Part shown: piece after piece, positions 25,552 through 35,276 of the stretch
Layout of the letters: every line of letters starts with the position of its first letter
How positions within the stretch are numbered: the stretch's first letter is position 1
Source: G963702155 sp963702155
GTDB lineage: Bacteria > Pseudomonadota > Alphaproteobacteria > Micavibrionales > Micavibrionaceae
Assembly (NCBI GenBank): GCA_963702155.1
Contig: OY969717.1
Coordinates: forward strand, 1,240,001-1,304,000
Direction of reading: 5' to 3'
DNA length: 64,000 nucleotides
Translations under genes and position numbers: made by a program
Notes under the pieces: generated by a model
The model's database searches: none
What the model was told of the DNA's origin: nothing
Seen by the model: only the letters and a program-made list of their open reading frames with translations

Positions 25552-27459
25552 TTAAGCGCCGTCCGGTACACTGCCAGCACCTGAAAGACTCCCACTGGTG
25601 GGAACAGAAGAGCGTGGTGCTGATCCCGAACCATCATCGCCGCCCTTATCGGTAAACCGTAAAATCGGCTCCCCACGTAGCAACGCTTTGATTTCATCAC
25701 CGGACAGGCTTTCATATTCAAGCAAAGCTTTCGCCAATTTGTGCAAATCATCAATATGATCGCTAAGTGTTTTCTTCGCACGCTTATACCCTTCATCAAT
25801 AAAGCGACGAACCTCTGTCTCGATTTTATTGACCGTCTGACCTGATATGCGCGTTTCCCTATGTGTGGTGTTATCATCACCATAATCAATCATACCAATT
25901 TCCTCGCTAAGCCCCCATTCGGTAACCATCGCACGCGCCAAACGGCTTGCTTGCTTAATATCGCCTGATGCACCGCTCGTCACTTTTTCTGCTCCGAAAA
26001 TAATTTCCTCGGCAACGCGGCCTCCCATAGTTACGGCCAAATCAGCGCGCATTTTATCAAGTCCCATACTATATCGGTCACCCTCGGGCAACTGCATTAC
26101 CATACCCAGCGCGCGACCACGTGGCACGATTGTTGCCTTATGAATGGGGTCACTCTCCGGCTCATGCATCGCAACAAGCGCATGCCCCGCCTCATGATAG
26201 GCGGTCAGTCTTTTCTCTTCCTCGTTCATTGCCATGGAACGCCGCTCCGCCCCCATCATCACTTTATCTTTGGCATATTCAAAATCTTCCATTGTAACAA
26301 CGCGGCGATCCCTACGCGCGGCTTGTAACGCGGCTTCATTCACCAGATTGGCAAGCTCCGCTCCTGAAAAACCGGGCGTACCGCGCGCAATAACGGACGA
26401 ATCCACATTATTTGAAAGTGGCACTTTTTTCATATGAACTTTAAGAATTTTTTCGCGCCCCTTTACATCCGGCAATGGCATTGTAATCTGACGATCAAAT
26501 CGACCAGGTCGTAAAAGCGCAGGGTCAAGCACATCAGGCCTGTTTGTCGCCGCAATAATAATAACGCCTTCACTTGCCTCAAACCCGTCCATTTCCACCA
26601 ATAGCTGGTTCAATGTTTGCTCACGCTCGTCATTACCGCCGCCCCATCCTCCGCCGCGATGACGCCCGACCGCATCAATCTCGTCAATAAAGATAATACA
26701 AGGCGCATTTTTTTTACCCTGTTCAAACATATCGCGAACACGGCTTGCTCCGACACCAACAAACATTTCAACAAAATCAGAGCCGGAAATACTAAAAAAT
26801 GGTACCTTCGCCTCTCCCGCAACTGCGCGGGCGACCAGAGTTTTACCGGTTCCCGGCGGCCCTATCAAAAGCGCGCCTTTGGGAATTTTTCCGCCCAGAC
26901 GCTGAAATTTTTGCGGGTCTTTAAGAAAATCAACAATTTCTTCTAATTCATTGCGCGCTTCATCTATACCGGCCACATCCTGAAATGTGACATGACCTTG
27001 CGCTTCGGTAAGCAATTTAGCCTTGGATTTTCCAAAACCCATTGCGCCGCCGCCTTTACCGCCCTGCATCTGCCGAAGCATAAAAAACCAGAAGCCGATA
27101 AGCAAAGCAACCGGCAAAAGATTGATTAAAATCGTACCAAGTGTAATTTCGCTTTTTGGCGGCCGCTCGGCTTCAATTTGAACGCCTGTATCTTGCAAAC
27201 GCTCTACCACGCTTTCATACGGCGGAACAAGCGTGTGAAAAGCATCGCCATTAACACCAAAGTTTCCTTTAACTGTGTCCCCTTGGATCGTGACATTCGA
27301 AATCTGGCCTTTCTCTGCCTGATCTATAAATTCACTATAGGCGATTTTCTCGCCCAAAGAGCTATCAGACCCTTGCTGTCCTTGTAGAATATTGAACAAA
27401 AACATCAAAACAAGCCCGATACCAAGCCAAAAAAACAAATTACGACCTAACGGTTTCAC
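25552..27459 (-). CDS. ftsH: ATP-dependent zinc metalloprotease FtsH
   Basis: A membrane-bound AAA+ protease of 635 residues that degrades misfolded membrane proteins and regulators such as LpxC in relatives. Two transmembrane helices (about 8-24 and 109-127) flank a periplasmic domain. Walker A GPPGTGKT is at 200-207, Walker B CIIFIDEID about 254-261, the second region of homology TNRPDVLDPALLRPGRFDR follows, and the zinc site HEAGH is at 422-426. The tail is Gly/Ser-rich. tilS lies 78 bases upstream, the usual arrangement in alphaproteobacteria. Confidence 0.97.
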   Translation of the reverse strand: MKPLGRNLFFWLGIGLVLMFLFNILQGQQGSDSSLGEKIAYSEFIDQAEKGQISNVTIQGDTVKGNFGVNGDAFHTLVPPYESVVERLQDTGVQIEAERPPKSEITLGTILINLLPVALLIGFWFFMLRQMQGGKGGGAMGFGKSKAKLLTEAQGHVTFQDVAGIDEARNELEEIVDFLKDPQKFQRLGGKIPKGALLIGPPGTGKTLVARAVAGEAKVPFFSISGSDFVEMFVGVGASRVRDMFEQGKKNAPCIIFIDEIDAVGRHRGGGWGGGNDEREQTLNQLLVEMDGFEASEGVIIIAATNRPDVLDPALLRPGRFDRQITMPLPDVKGREKILKVHMKKVPLSNNVDSSVIARGTPGFSGAELANLVNEAALQAARRDRRVVTMEDFEYAKDKVMMGAERRSMAMNEEEKRLTAYHEAGHALVAMHEPESDPIHKATIVPRGRALGMVMQLPEGDRYSMGLDKMRADLAVTMGGRVAEEIIFGAEKVTSGASGDIKQASRLARAMVTEWGLSEEIGMIDYGDDNTTHRETRISGQTVNKIETEVRRFIDEGYKRAKKTLSDHIDDLHKLAKALLEYESLSGDEIKALLRGEPILRFTDKGGDDGSGSAPRSSVPTSGSLSGAGSVPDGA

Positions 27460-27537
27460 TAAACAATATTCCTTTATTTTAAAATAGATTTATAACTTTA
27501 ATATATAGATTGTTATCATCTCAAAGGCTAGACTGAA

Positions 27538-28536
27538 TTATAAATCATGTTCTAATGTTATCGTAATACCTTGTTCATCTTTGGAAAACATAAGGCCGGA
27601 TAAAGTACGACGTTTAAAATCGGGCGCATATTTAAGATCGTTATAAAGCGTTTCCACCCGTGCTAGCCTAGGGCCGTATTCGTTATTTATATTGTTTTGC
27701 GTGTGAAGATATTGCATACCCCGAAGAAGAATACGAATGCCGATTTCATCTGGGTCACAGAAAACACTTTTATCAAATACAATACGATCAGGTTTTAAAA
27801 GATTTAAATGAATTTGATATTGTTTTTCGGACACTATTTCAAGCGCTTGACGCGCACGCGCAATACGTTTTGCGGTAACACTCAAGCGCTCATGTGTTAA
27901 CCCCTCTTGCTTTAAGACATCCAATGATGCGCGCATTCTCGGCCGCGCAAATTTTCTGTCTTTGTTAGAAGGATCATGAATATAGGAAATATTATGCGCT
28001 TTACAATAAGAAAGGATGTCAGCTTTACTTATGTCCAAGAAAGGCCGATACAAAACCTGATCGTTTCGTAATGCCTGTGCTGGCGACATGCCAGCCAAAC
28101 CATCCAGCCCACTCCCCTTGGCAAGACGGAATAAAAACGTTTCCGCCTGATCATCCATATGATGCGCGACAAAGATATGCGTAATATGGTAATCGGTACA
28201 GTATTGAGATATAAGCGCATACCGATCCGCCCGCGCCCGCTCCATAACGCGGGTATTTTGCTCCGGTGCTTCGCGTTTTAAAATGTGGTGGATTACATTT
28301 GGAAAGCTTGAAACATTCTCACCAACAACTAAGGCTTCTGCCGCCGAGTTATCACGCAAAGCATGATCAACTGTAACAGCGTGAATATTTACAATTTTTT
28401 TACCCGTTGCCCATGTTGATAATAGGTGCAAAAGCGCCATGCTATCCGGTCCGCCGGAAACGGCAACGCAAACATGCTTTGCATCTATGACCATCGTATC
28501 AAAGATAGAATCAAAGCGCTCAGGATTTATGGTCAT
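27538..28536 (-). CDS. tilS: tRNA(Ile)-lysidine synthase
   Basis: TilS converts C34 of the CAU-anticodon tRNA-Ile to lysidine so that it reads AUA. The N-terminal ATP pyrophosphatase motif CVAVSGGPDSMALLHLL is clear. HAVTVDHALRD, THIFVAHHMDDQAETFLFRLAKGSGLDGLAGM and YRPFLDISKADILSYC follow. The C-terminal half is divergent, as usual. I start at the ATG at 28536 rather than at the TTG four codons upstream. The gene lies between cpoB and ftsH on the same strand. Confidence 0.92.
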   Translation of the reverse strand: MTINPERFDSIFDTMVIDAKHVCVAVSGGPDSMALLHLLSTWATGKKIVNIHAVTVDHALRDNSAAEALVVGENVSSFPNVIHHILKREAPEQNTRVMERARADRYALISQYCTDYHITHIFVAHHMDDQAETFLFRLAKGSGLDGLAGMSPAQALRNDQVLYRPFLDISKADILSYCKAHNISYIHDPSNKDRKFARPRMRASLDVLKQEGLTHERLSVTAKRIARARQALEIVSEKQYQIHLNLLKPDRIVFDKSVFCDPDEIGIRILLRGMQYLHTQNNINNEYGPRLARVETLYNDLKYAPDFKRRTLSGLMFSKDEQGITITLEHDL

Positions 28537-28597
28537 GTATAAAATCAATATGTTAAAAAAGGAGCTGCTGGCAATTCTCTATAAAAAAAATTAGAGT

Positions 28598-29596
28598 TTA
28601 ACAGCCAAGCCTTTTTATTTCTTGCTCACCGCGGCGGGTAGCGGGTCCTGATGTATTGCCATATTGAGATGACAATTGCTCTAACGCAACACACGCATCC
28701 TCAGTGCTACCCATAGCAGCCAAGGACATGCCAAGCTTGAGCAGGCTATCCGGTGCTTTACCCGCTTCAGGATAATTTTGATAGGCTTCTGCAAAAACGC
28801 GTGCCGCATCTTGAAACTGTTCACGCACGTAATAGCTTTCGCCAAGCCAATAATAAGCATTACTGCTTAAAGGGTGGCTGGGGTTTTGATCCACAAAACT
28901 TTGAAATTGGCGCGCAGCATCTTCATATCGCTTGGCTTTCAAAAGCGAAAATGCTTGCTCATATGCCGCTGCAGCACTATCAGCCAAAGGCGCCGCGCGA
29001 CCTTGAGGTTGCTCAATATAACGACCAAGCTGACCGTTATCATCCCGTCCATTTTGCGAACTCCAGCTAAAATCATCCGCTTGACCATTTGGGCGCGCAG
29101 AAGGTGCATTATCTTGTGGCAATGCCACATCGCGCGCTGTATTTGGTGCATTATAAATAGGGGCAGTACCATTATTTTGAGAAGCGCCTGTAGTCGAAAC
29201 ACCTTTACGCTCTAACTCTTGCATACGTAAATCCATATCCGCTAAAGCGCGGTCTAAGCGCTCCGAAATTTGACCAACCTCATACCCTTGCTCTTCGATT
29301 TTCCCGCGCAGTTCGCGTAATTCCATTTCCATCTGTTGCAAACGCACTTCTGTTTGCGCATTCTCGGCCGCACTATTACTGCCGCCACCCGCGCCTGCAG
29401 GCGGACGTTCCCCACGATAAATAGCGCGGTTCAGAGTTTCTATTTCGTTCTCTAAACGGCTAATCCGGTTTTGCAAATCACGCGATGATTGAGCATATGC
29501 AGGCGCAATTATAAAACTTGTCACACTCATCTCAAGCGCAAAAAGGCCTAGTAAAATCCAGGCCTTCTTTTTAGATATTGATTTAAATGCTTTCAA
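28598..29596 (-). CDS. cpoB: CpoB/YbgF cell-division coordinator, TPR periplasmic protein
   Basis: CpoB couples outer-membrane constriction (Tol-Pal) with septal peptidoglycan synthesis. The protein has a signal peptide ending near APAYAQ, a coiled coil (DLQNRISRLENEIETLNRAI and a second stretch of heptads to about residue 135), a Gln/Asn-rich linker, and three TPR-like repeats (AYEQAFSLLKAKRYEDAARQ, NAYYWLGESYYVREQFQDAA, ALEQLSSQYGN region). No ATG is available. Of the three TTG candidates I prefer 29596 (MKAFKSISKKKAW), because a GGGAAGGA Shine-Dalgarno lies about nine bases before it; 29614 and 29602 are alternatives. It lies after pal, separated by a terminator-like hairpin. Confidence 0.88.
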   Translation of the reverse strand: MKAFKSISKKKAWILLGLFALEMSVTSFIIAPAYAQSSRDLQNRISRLENEIETLNRAIYRGERPPAGAGGGSNSAAENAQTEVRLQQMEMELRELRGKIEEQGYEVGQISERLDRALADMDLRMQELERKGVSTTGASQNNGTAPIYNAPNTARDVALPQDNAPSARPNGQADDFSWSSQNGRDDNGQLGRYIEQPQGRAAPLADSAAAAYEQAFSLLKAKRYEDAARQFQSFVDQNPSHPLSSNAYYWLGESYYVREQFQDAARVFAEAYQNYPEAGKAPDSLLKLGMSLAAMGSTEDACVALEQLSSQYGNTSGPATRRGEQEIKRLGC

Positions 29597-29633
29597 AGCC
29601 AAAATCCTTCCCAAAATATTAAAATAAAAGTAA

Positions 29634-29672
29634 AAAAGCCCGTTTTCAAAAAATGAAAACCGGGCTAATTTT
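29634..29672 (-). terminator. Terminator after pal
   Basis: AGCCCGGTTTTCA pairs with TGAAAACGGGCT (one bulge) and is followed by a T-run on the minus strand. It would end or attenuate transcription between pal and cpoB, so cpoB expression is probably partly independent. Confidence 0.8.
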
Positions 29673-29680
29673 TAAAATAC

Positions 29681-30205
29681 TTAATCAACCTGCGTAACGG
29701 CGCGGCGGTTTTGTGCCCAAGCCGTTTCATTTGAACCAGGAACAGCTGGACGCTCTTTACCATAGCTAAGGGTTGTAATCCGTGAAGGAGCAACACCTAA
29801 AGCAATAAGATAATTCTTTGCCGAGTTCGCACGACGCTCGCCCAAGGCAAGGTTATATTCACGTGTCCCGCGCTCATCTGCATGGCCTTCAATCGTTACA
29901 CCAAGATTTGGGTATTGCTGAAGCCAATTGGCTTGCGCATCAAGCATTGTACGGGCTTCACCACTTAAATCATGACGGTCTGTGCCAAAAAACACGCGAT
30001 CACCAACATTCACAACCAGATCAGCCTGAGTACCAGCCTGTGGCCCTTGGCTACCATCATCGTAAATTTCGCCAAGTGGTCCTTGATCGGTTACAGTACT
30101 TTCTGCAGATACCATACCGGCATCTTCAACCATAACCTCGTCTTTGGTTGCACATGCACTGACCAAAACAACAGCGCCAAAAATCATTAAATAACGGGAT
30201 AACAT
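29681..30205 (-). CDS. pal: Peptidoglycan-associated lipoprotein Pal
   Basis: A 174-residue outer-membrane lipoprotein that anchors the outer membrane to peptidoglycan as part of Tol-Pal. The signal peptide ends in the lipobox VLVSAC (Cys about 18). A short linker is followed by the OmpA-like domain: GDRVFFGTDRHDLSGEARTM, VTIEGHADERGTREYNLALG, ERRANSAKNYLIALGV and ITTLSYGKERPAVPG. Residues of the diaminopimelate-binding site (the Asp and Arg of DERGTREYN) are present. The tol genes themselves are not in the window; pal is the first gene of this run as seen here. Confidence 0.96.
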   Translation of the reverse strand: MLSRYLMIFGAVVLVSACATKDEVMVEDAGMVSAESTVTDQGPLGEIYDDGSQGPQAGTQADLVVNVGDRVFFGTDRHDLSGEARTMLDAQANWLQQYPNLGVTIEGHADERGTREYNLALGERRANSAKNYLIALGVAPSRITTLSYGKERPAVPGSNETAWAQNRRAVTQVD

Positions 30206-30414
30206 TTTAAATTCTCTCCTTAAATGATGAAGAAAAATAATATTTTCTTCAAGGTTATATAGTTTAGGTATAGGGCTTTAATGTGCCTAAAACAAGTGGG
30301 CCTTTAATATTTATTTGTTCCTATACTAACCACAAAAACATACGCAGACGCTTAAAAGTTTCATAAGAAAAAAAATATCCACAAATTATAAAGCTTTTGC
30401 GTAACATGATCCGA

Positions 30415-31243
30415 CTAAACATCGCGCAGATTATACAAAATAGAAAGTGCCTCATTTTTATTCGTACCATCGGGCGCAACGTCTATATAGTGCTCCAGCA
30501 TTTTGATAGCGCTATTATTTTGCCCGCTTCGCGCATATAAAATACCAGCCTCAAACAAAAGACGGCGCTCGTTAGGGTCAATCATCCGGATAACCTCAAT
30601 AGTTTTGAGCGCGCTATCAAAATCCTCCATATCAATTTGTTTGAACTTTATCGGGTTTTGCATAGTGTTCAGCATAGCGCGATTATGAAGGGATTTCATG
30701 TAATCAGCCGATAATTCAGCTTCATGCCCTAATGTATTCTTTAGCCTAAATCGTAAAGTGGCCGCATCTAAAATCTCCCCGCTTGATGGGTCAAATAAAG
30801 TACGTTGACCATTATAATCAAGGCGGCACATAAAAAATCCGGGAAAATCGATCCCCTCGATACTAAGTCCGAATGCACGACCCGCATGGATATACAAAAG
30901 CGCCAGAACAAGACGCGCGCCAATACCTGTTTCCAAAACACGTATCAAATCATAAGCTTCAAAAACACTATATGTGGGTTCACAAACTTTAAAATCAAAA
31001 GACTGAATAATAGCCGAATGTAAACGTGATACAATTTGATCAGGTTTGAAATCTGCCGCACGTAATCCTTTCTCTACATTTTTGCAAATCAACTGAAGCT
31101 GATGAAAAAATTTGGAAAAAGAGCTTTGTGGCGCGTGGAACGATGAAATATGAAGCGCCGCAACGGCAGGCTGAATATCCTTATCCTCAACATCTGCAAG
31201 CGCTTTTAAATATAGAGCACTATTCTTTTTATTTTTTCAACAT
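30415..31243 (-). CDS. SirB1-like transglutaminase-fold/TPR protein (N-terminal frameshift)
   Basis: The frame from 31092 to 30415 shows the SirB1 pattern GIGARLVLALLYIHAGRAFGL, LSIEGIDFPGFFMCRLD and LFDPSSGEIL, then a TPR-like C-terminus (PNERRLLFEAGILYARSGQ). The usable start there is only a TTG, yet the same frame stays open and protein-like for about 45 codons upstream (ALADVEDKDIQPAVAALHIS). That region contains no start codon. An ATG at 31243 is one base out of phase, and shortening the A6 run at 31232-31237 to A5 restores a continuous protein beginning MLKNKKNSALYLKALAD. The gene is thus either frameshifted or misread. SirB1 proteins have no proven biochemical role. It is the last gene of the rsmI-yraN-dolP-like cluster. 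Confidence 0.72.
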
Positions 31244-31289
31244 TATCCATGCGGCCTCACCGCATTCATTAAAGATGCATAAATGAGCT

Positions 31290-32135
31290 CTACCACTGCC
31301 CATTTTGATTTGCATTGCTGTTATTGGGCTCCAGCGGCTCACCCTCAATCGGATAAAGCGTAATAGGCCCTTGCGTAACAGGTACAGGTTCCGCAGACCA
31401 ATCGTCGTTAGATGGAGTCGTTGGGTTTTGAGAATCAGCCCATTGAGCGTTATCTTGCCCTGTATTCTGCACGGTCTTCTGACTCTTGTTTTGAACAGGT
31501 TGTTGATATGACTGCCCATTTGAATTTTGCGATTCCATATATGTATCTGTTTGCTCACCGGCCAGCTTCACATAACTTACAACACGTTGTACATCCGGAA
31601 TTCTGCGTGCCGTTTGAACAACTTCATCTAATTCACGCTGCCCTTGTGCAACCCCCATTAAATATACCGTTCCTTGCACCGTATCAATTGTATAATTGAT
31701 CGATTGAATACTTTTACTAAAAGTAATGGCCGTTCTAAGGCGCGCCGATATCCATGCATCACGGGCAAATCCTTTTATACCTTCGCTTTGTGCAACACGA
31801 ATTTCATTAATAACCTGCTCGACACCTTTGGGTTGCCAGGCAAGCCGCACGGCCTCAACGCGGTGTTCAGGGTTTTGAACAACACCCGTGATTAGAACGC
31901 GCCCCTTATTGACCGTCATATCCAGCTTTGAAAACATATTTGCATCATAGCGAAACCAAAGCTCGTTGATCTGGGTTTGAATAACCGTATCGTTATAAGC
32001 GCGGCTAAAACCACCTTCTTGAACGGCCGCAACTCCCGCCGCCCCACCCGCACCAATAGCCACCGCCGCACATCCGGATAAAAGCGCACCAGAACCAAGA
32101 AGCAAAACAACTGCAGGAAAAGAAAGACGTTTCAT
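31290..32135 (-). CDS. DolP/YraP-like double BON-domain outer-membrane lipoprotein
   Basis: A 281-residue lipoprotein with lipobox ALLSGC (Cys about 22) and a glycine-rich stretch after it. Two BON domains follow: QINELWFRYDANMFSKLDMT with GRVLITGVVQNPEHRVEAVR, and ISARLRTAITFSKSIQSINY with GTVYLMGVAQGQRELDEVV. The last 80 residues are a Gln/Asn/Pro-rich tail not found in E. coli DolP. DolP binds anionic phospholipid and supports outer-membrane integrity. The neighbours yraN and rsmI repeat the E. coli yra locus, which strengthens the call. Confidence 0.85.
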   Translation of the reverse strand: MKRLSFPAVVLLLGSGALLSGCAAVAIGAGGAAGVAAVQEGGFSRAYNDTVIQTQINELWFRYDANMFSKLDMTVNKGRVLITGVVQNPEHRVEAVRLAWQPKGVEQVINEIRVAQSEGIKGFARDAWISARLRTAITFSKSIQSINYTIDTVQGTVYLMGVAQGQRELDEVVQTARRIPDVQRVVSYVKLAGEQTDTYMESQNSNGQSYQQPVQNKSQKTVQNTGQDNAQWADSQNPTTPSNDDWSAEPVPVTQGPITLYPIEGEPLEPNNSNANQNGQW

Positions 32136-32219
32136 GACATATAACCTTATAAAAAATGAAGAAAAAACTGATCGAACGAAAAGAATGTTTTAAAAAAGTA
32201 GAAAATTCTGTTTCAAAGT

Positions 32220-32591
32220 TTAAATCGCCAGCCACGCATTGTCCAGATGCTTTAGTAAAAAACCCTGTTCGTCCCTTGCAATAGCCATAACATCAAATCG
32301 CATATCATAATCTTGATATTGAGGGTGTTCTGAAATAAACATTAATGCCGCATTTTGAATACGGGCCTGCATACGCGGTGTTATTGAATAAAGCGCATCC
32401 TCAACCGAGCCCCGCGCCTTTACTTCTATAAAAGCAATCATATTGTTTAAGCAGGCAACAATATCAATTTCGCCATATTTAGTTTTATATCGCATTTTTA
32501 AAATTTCATATCCATGTGTGGTAAGATAATCGCGCGCAATGCTTTCTGCATCTATGCCCTTTTGATATGAAGTTTTAAGACGAGCGCGCAT
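32220..32591 (-). CDS. yraN: YraN/UPF0102 endonuclease-fold protein
   Basis: A 123-residue protein of the UPF0102 family with the restriction-endonuclease-like core: GIDAESIARDYLTTHGYEIL, KTKYGEIDIVACLNNMIAFI and EVKARGS (Asp, Glu and Lys of the PD-ExK site). Its function in the cell is unresolved. It starts three bases after rsmI, so the two are translationally linked. The ATG at 32591 fits the family start. Confidence 0.93.
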   Translation of the reverse strand: MRARLKTSYQKGIDAESIARDYLTTHGYEILKMRYKTKYGEIDIVACLNNMIAFIEVKARGSVEDALYSITPRMQARIQNAALMFISEHPQYQDYDMRFDVMAIARDEQGFLLKHLDNAWLAI

Positions 32592-32594
32592 ATT

Positions 32595-33506
32595 TTATGT
32601 ATCCTCCGACAAGCCGAGTGCCATTTGATAAATATCATTTTTCCGGCGCCCTGATAAGGCCGCAACCGAAGCCGCCGCTTCTTTTGTACGCATTGTTTTA
32701 AGCGAAATTATAAGCGCCTCTTTTACGGCATCATCATCCATACTAATCTCGCTTGCGCCCTCTACCGTTATTACAATCTCGCCCTTGGGCGCACCTCGTT
32801 CCTCATAATATGCGTGAAGCGCGCTCAAGTCATCCGCTTGTCGTTCCTCATAAAGCTTTGTAATCTCACGGATTACGGCGCCACGCCGTATGCCAAAAAC
32901 GTCAGTCATATCTTTTAAAGATGCCGTTAATCGCGGCCCGCTTTCATAAAACACCAGCGTCGCCCTTATGGATAAAAGCCCACCCAAAGCATCCTGCCGC
33001 GCTTTTTGTTTGGCGGGAAGAAATCCGCAAAACATAAAACGATCTGTTGGCAATCCTGATAATTGCAAGCCGCAAAGCGCTGCATTAGCGCCTGGAATGC
33101 TTGTCACGTAAAAAAATTTTGACAGCGCTTCACGTACAAGCTTGTAGCCCGGATCTGAGATCATTGGCATACCGGCATCACTTACAAGAACACAAATTTT
33201 CCCCTCTTCAATATGTTTCAAAACGGCATCGCGTGCGCGGTCATCTGCATAATCATTATAGGATATCATTTTGTTTTTTATACCGTAATACGCCAAAAGC
33301 TTTCCCGTTACCCGCGTATCTTCACAGTAAATAATATCGGCGCCTGCCAGACTATCCAGCGCTCGCAATGTAATATCGCCCATATTTCCAATCGGAACAC
33401 CAACCAGATACAAGCCTGCTCTCATCTGATTTTTACCAGATATATTTTTATGTGCAGGCGCTAGCCAGCCTTGATTTTTTTCGCTATGGTGATGGTCTTC
33501 GGACAT
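32595..33506 (-). CDS. rsmI: 16S rRNA 2'-O-ribose C1402 methyltransferase RsmI
   Basis: RsmI methylates the ribose of C1402 in the ribosomal P site. The tetrapyrrole-methylase fold is clear: GLYLVGVPIGNMGDITLRAL, IIYCEDTRVTGKLLAYYGI, VLVSDAGMPMISDPGYKLV, SIPGANAALCGLQLSGLPTD and RFMFCGFLP. It has about 25 extra N-terminal residues before the conserved core, so a start nearer to GLYLVG is possible. The gene is divergent from the LpoA-like gene across 59 bases, as in the E. coli rsmI/lpoA pair. Confidence 0.95.
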   Translation of the reverse strand: MSEDHHHSEKNQGWLAPAHKNISGKNQMRAGLYLVGVPIGNMGDITLRALDSLAGADIIYCEDTRVTGKLLAYYGIKNKMISYNDYADDRARDAVLKHIEEGKICVLVSDAGMPMISDPGYKLVREALSKFFYVTSIPGANAALCGLQLSGLPTDRFMFCGFLPAKQKARQDALGGLLSIRATLVFYESGPRLTASLKDMTDVFGIRRGAVIREITKLYEERQADDLSALHAYYEERGAPKGEIVITVEGASEISMDDDAVKEALIISLKTMRTKEAAASVAALSGRRKNDIYQMALGLSEDT

Positions 33507-33565
33507 AATTTTAACTTAAAAAACAATCTTCTTTTTAATATAATCAGGGAAGCATAGCAAAAACC

Positions 33566-34861
33566 ATGAGCGCGCAATACAAAACCTTTGAGTTTTTAAA
33601 AATATTTTCTTTTTTTGCTTTATGCATAATATCATCGGCACTTCTTATTGCATGTAGCGGTGGTCATTCCTCCGGCAGCTGGCAAAATGGCCATCAATCA
33701 AAATCTCCAGCACAACAAAATCCGAATTTGATTTCAGACCGTGCTAACAATCGTACCTTGCAAAATCCTGCAACGCTTGCCGATAAAAGCCTCCCTCCTG
33801 TAAAGGTCGCCATCTTGCTACCGCTTTCCGGCGCAAATGCTACGCTTGGCCAATCGATGCTAAATGCCGCTCAAATTGCACTTTTTGATGTCGGTTATGA
33901 TAATTTTGAACTCATCCCAAAGGATACAAAAGGAACGCCAGAAGGCGCGCGATCCGCTGCACGTGAAGCTGTAAGTGAAAATGCCGGCTTGGTTTTAGGC
34001 CCTCTTTTCTCTGATTCTGTTCGCGCTGCACGATCTGTAACAGCATCGGCAAACATTAATATGATCGCCTTTTCAACTGACTGGACGCTAGCTGGCGGCA
34101 ATACGTATTTAATGGGCTTTACCCCTTTTGATCAAATTGAACGTGTCATAGGGTATAGCGCGGCTAATAATATAAATAATATTGGGGTTTTTGCCCCTGA
34201 TACAAAATATGGCCAAACCGTTGTCAGCGCTTACAAATCATTTGCGCCTCGATATAATATTATGACACCAAAAATAAAGATGTTCCCATCTCAAAGTCCG
34301 AATTTAGACCTCGCAGTAAAAGATTTTGCGCGTATGCCCATGCAATCTGCCAATGATAATATGGGTAGCCCCTATGATGCAGTATTGATGCCTGTTGATG
34401 GACAGCAAGCCTTGGCAATATCAAACCTTCTGACCTATAATGGCCTACCTCCAAAAACTGTGCGGCGTTTGGGTACGGGATTATTAGATGATCCCGCCCT
34501 ATTAAAAGAGCGCAACTTGGAAGGCGTATGGTTCGCCGCGCCTATGCCAAAGCTTCGCGACCCTTTCGAGCGTAAATATATTGCAACTTATAATACCAAG
34601 CCGCCACGTATCGCAACCATTGCTTATGACGCAACGGCGCTCTCCGCTGTTCTTGCTGCGCGCGGATTTCAGGAGAGCGGACGCCCCGCCTTTGATCGTG
34701 CTTCAATCAATAACCCCAACGGTTTTGCTGGTATAGATGGCATATTCCGCTTTCGCCAAAATGGTACCGCAGAGCGCGGGCTTTCAATTCTTGAGATTAG
34801 AAATGGGCGTTTGAATATATTGGATCCTGCGCCGCAAACATTTCAGCGCACGTCCATGTAA
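33566..34861 (+). CDS. LpoA-like penicillin-binding-protein activator lipoprotein
   Basis: A 431-residue lipoprotein with lipobox SALLIAC (Cys about 30) and a periplasmic binding-protein type I fold: VKVAILLPLSGANATLGQSM, LVLGPLFSDSVRAARSV, MIAFSTDWTLAGGNTYLMGF and NIGVFAPDTKYGQTVVSAYK. This is the C-terminal half of LpoA, which activates PBP1A in gammaproteobacteria. The N-terminal TPR half of E. coli LpoA is absent, as in other alphaproteobacterial versions. Its position opposite rsmI supports the assignment. Whether it activates a PBP here is inference. Confidence 0.85.
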   Translation: MSAQYKTFEFLKIFSFFALCIISSALLIACSGGHSSGSWQNGHQSKSPAQQNPNLISDRANNRTLQNPATLADKSLPPVKVAILLPLSGANATLGQSMLNAAQIALFDVGYDNFELIPKDTKGTPEGARSAAREAVSENAGLVLGPLFSDSVRAARSVTASANINMIAFSTDWTLAGGNTYLMGFTPFDQIERVIGYSAANNINNIGVFAPDTKYGQTVVSAYKSFAPRYNIMTPKIKMFPSQSPNLDLAVKDFARMPMQSANDNMGSPYDAVLMPVDGQQALAISNLLTYNGLPPKTVRRLGTGLLDDPALLKERNLEGVWFAAPMPKLRDPFERKYIATYNTKPPRIATIAYDATALSAVLAARGFQESGRPAFDRASINNPNGFAGIDGIFRFRQNGTAERGLSILEIRNGRLNILDPAPQTFQRTSM

Positions 34862-34957
34862 GCAAGATTATAAGCCTTCACTTTGCATTATTAGTCCGAA
34901 TCATTTACTCACGTTAAAGTGTAAAAAGATTAATCATTTTTGAAAGGAACCTTCATA

Positions 34958-35158
34958 ATGGCATCACATCCCAAATTTATCGTCAAAAAAGCAAAAGACG
35001 ATCAGTTCTATTTCACTTTAACTGCCAAAAACGGTGAGCCAATTGCATCATCCGAGATGTATAAATCCAAAGCTGGCGCTATGGGAGGCATAGAATCCAT
35101 AAAAAAGAATGCCCCGGAAGCTGAAATTGAGGACATGAGCCAGGCTGCAGCCGCTTAA
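34958..35158 (+). CDS. DUF1508 (YegP-like) small protein
   Basis: A 66-residue protein with one DUF1508 unit: FIVKKAKDDQFYFTLTAKNG, then IASSEMYKSKAGAMGGIESI and KKNAPEAEIED. E. coli YegP has two such repeats. Its role is unknown. The start is the ATG at 34958, with a GAAAGGAACC Shine-Dalgarno. A strong terminator follows the stop, so this is a separately transcribed gene. Confidence 0.9.
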   Translation: MASHPKFIVKKAKDDQFYFTLTAKNGEPIASSEMYKSKAGAMGGIESIKKNAPEAEIEDMSQAAAA

Positions 35159-35183
35159 CAATTTGAAAAAATTATACGCACTT

Positions 35184-35221
35184 AAAAACTCCGCTTTTTT
35201 TCAAAATAACGGAGTTTTTTT
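35184..35221 (+). terminator. Rho-independent terminator after the DUF1508 gene
   Basis: Arms AAAACTCCG and CGGAGTTTT (9 bp) enclose a 16-base loop, followed by a T-run. It can also serve the convergent HerA-like gene. Confidence 0.85.
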
Positions 35222-35276
35222 ATGTTGGATGTATGTCATTAAAGTAAAACCGAAACAATCTCATAAATTATGATTA